Below, piece after piece: positions 5,512-6,023 of a DNA stretch of 6,023 nucleotides; positions within the stretch are counted from its first letter, which is position 1; the number at the start of each line of letters is the position of its first letter. This DNA comes from an uncultured Flavobacteriales bacterium (GTDB taxonomy: Bacteria; Bacteroidota; Bacteroidia; Palsa-965). Below the pieces are notes generated by a model that was not told the origin of the DNA, searched no databases, and saw nothing but the letters and a program-made list of their open reading frames with translations. Both the position numbers and the translations under genes were made by a program. The DNA lies in contig CALJIF010000149.1 in NCBI GenBank assembly GCA_937974275.1, forward strand, positions 1 through 6,023, in the 5' to 3' direction.

Positions 5512-6023
5512 ACCCGATTCCTTCTCCGATTCTTTTTTCAATCAGGTAATTATTGCGATCTGCAGAGTTACGCGCAATCAGTTCGGCAAGAAAACCGGCC
5601 AGGAAAAGTTGAGTTCCGATAATCATGGTAGTTAAACTGATGTAGAACCACGCACTGTCCGTTACACGTGGCGCAATTCCTTTGGAAACGTAAACCACCC
5701 ACAACTTCTCGATTCCGAGATAAGCCGCTGCGAAGAATCCGATCATGAACATCAACGTGCCAATCAAACCAAAGAAATGCATTGGACGACGACCGAATTT
5801 GGTTACGAAGGAAATGGATAACAAATCCAGAAAACCATTTATGAATCGTTCTAACCCGAATTTGGTGGTACCGTATTTTCTGGCCTGATGCGCAACCGAC
5901 TTCTCACCTATCTTGGTAAACCCTGCTCGCTTTGCAATTACAGGTATGTAACGGTGCATTTCGCCGTATACTTCGATGCTTTTCACCACATCATGACGGT
6001 ACGATTTCAATCCGCAATTAAAA
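5510..6023 (-). CDS. Family 2 glycosyltransferase, membrane-anchored, C-terminal part (5' end off the window)
   Basis: This is the C-terminal 170 or so residues of a GT2-family enzyme of the polyprenyl-phosphate sugar transferase type (related to DPM1, GtrB and ArnC). Enzymes of this type move a sugar from a nucleotide donor to a lipid carrier at the inner face of the cytoplasmic membrane, for envelope glycan assembly. The frame is open to the right edge: the residues before the TTG at 6010 read FNCG, and the joined FNCGLKSYR is the conserved motif at the end of the catalytic domain, so this TTG is not a start. Next come GEMHRYIPVIAKRAGF and HQARKYGTTKFGLERFINGFLDLL, the amphipathic region typical of the group. 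Two membrane spans follow, at about residues 77-99 and 121-145 counted from that TTG, and a short cytoplasmic tail ends EKRIGEGIG. The nucleotide-binding DxD part lies outside the window, so donor and acceptor cannot be assigned. Confidence 0.9.
   Translation of the reverse strand, partial: FNCGLKSYRHDVVKSIEVYGEMHRYIPVIAKRAGFTKIGEKSVAHQARKYGTTKFGLERFINGFLDLLSISFVTKFGRRPMHFFGLIGTLMFMIGFFAAAYLGIEKLWVVYVSKGIAPRVTDSAWFYISLTTMIIGTQLFLAGFLAELIARNSADRNNYLIEKRIGEGIG

Noticed and set aside
5510..6010. Complete short membrane protein starting at the TTG at 6010
   Set aside because: The frame continues to the window edge and the preceding residues FNCG complete a conserved GT2 motif, so this is the tail of a longer enzyme.
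1..6023. CRISPR arrays, tRNA or rRNA genes, insertion sequences, attachment sites, riboswitches
   Set aside because: No spaced repeats, cloverleaf-like sequences, transposase motifs or terminal repeats were seen; nearly all bases fall in recognised genes.

Overview
The window is a piece of a Bacteroidota chromosome, most like an environmental Flavobacteriales- or Chitinophagales-type genome; that placement rests on gene style, since no marker fixes the genus. The evidence is a subtilase ending in a type IX secretion (Por) C-terminal sorting domain, a secreted MORN-type repeat protein, a Bacteroidota-style MnmA, a short lipoprotein and a TAnnTTTG promoter element. Base composition is moderate and even, and there is no sign of mobile DNA, RNA genes or CRISPR.

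Layout. (1) Bases 1-653, plus strand: the C-terminal part of a POT/PTR2 proton-coupled peptide transporter whose start lies off the left edge. (2) Bases 654-4991, minus strand: four tightly packed genes read right to left. They are a secreted MORN_2/YwqK-like repeat protein (4991-4194), the tRNA 2-thiouridylase MnmA (4192-3077), a small lipoprotein (3045-2338) and an S8 serine protease with a T9SS sorting domain (2330-654). Gaps are 1, 31 and 7 bases, so one operon is likely, perhaps with a weak internal promoter before the lipoprotein. (3) Bases 4992-5142: a divergent intergenic region with a candidate promoter for the operon. (4) Bases 5143-5487, plus strand: an unrecognised 114-residue protein with one membrane segment. 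(5) Bases 5510-6023, minus strand: the C-terminal part of a membrane-anchored family 2 glycosyltransferase whose start lies off the right edge.

How the genes relate. Three of the four operon members are exported: a repeat protein, a lipoprotein and a T9SS protease. The fourth, mnmA, is a housekeeping tRNA modification gene, and nothing in the sequence links its chemistry to the others. Both convergent junctions (653/654 and 5487/5510) are very short, and each carries an inverted repeat spanning the two stop codons, which may serve as a compact two-way terminator. I see no convincing new biological system; the findings concern gene starts, terminators, promoter geometry and uncharacterised proteins.
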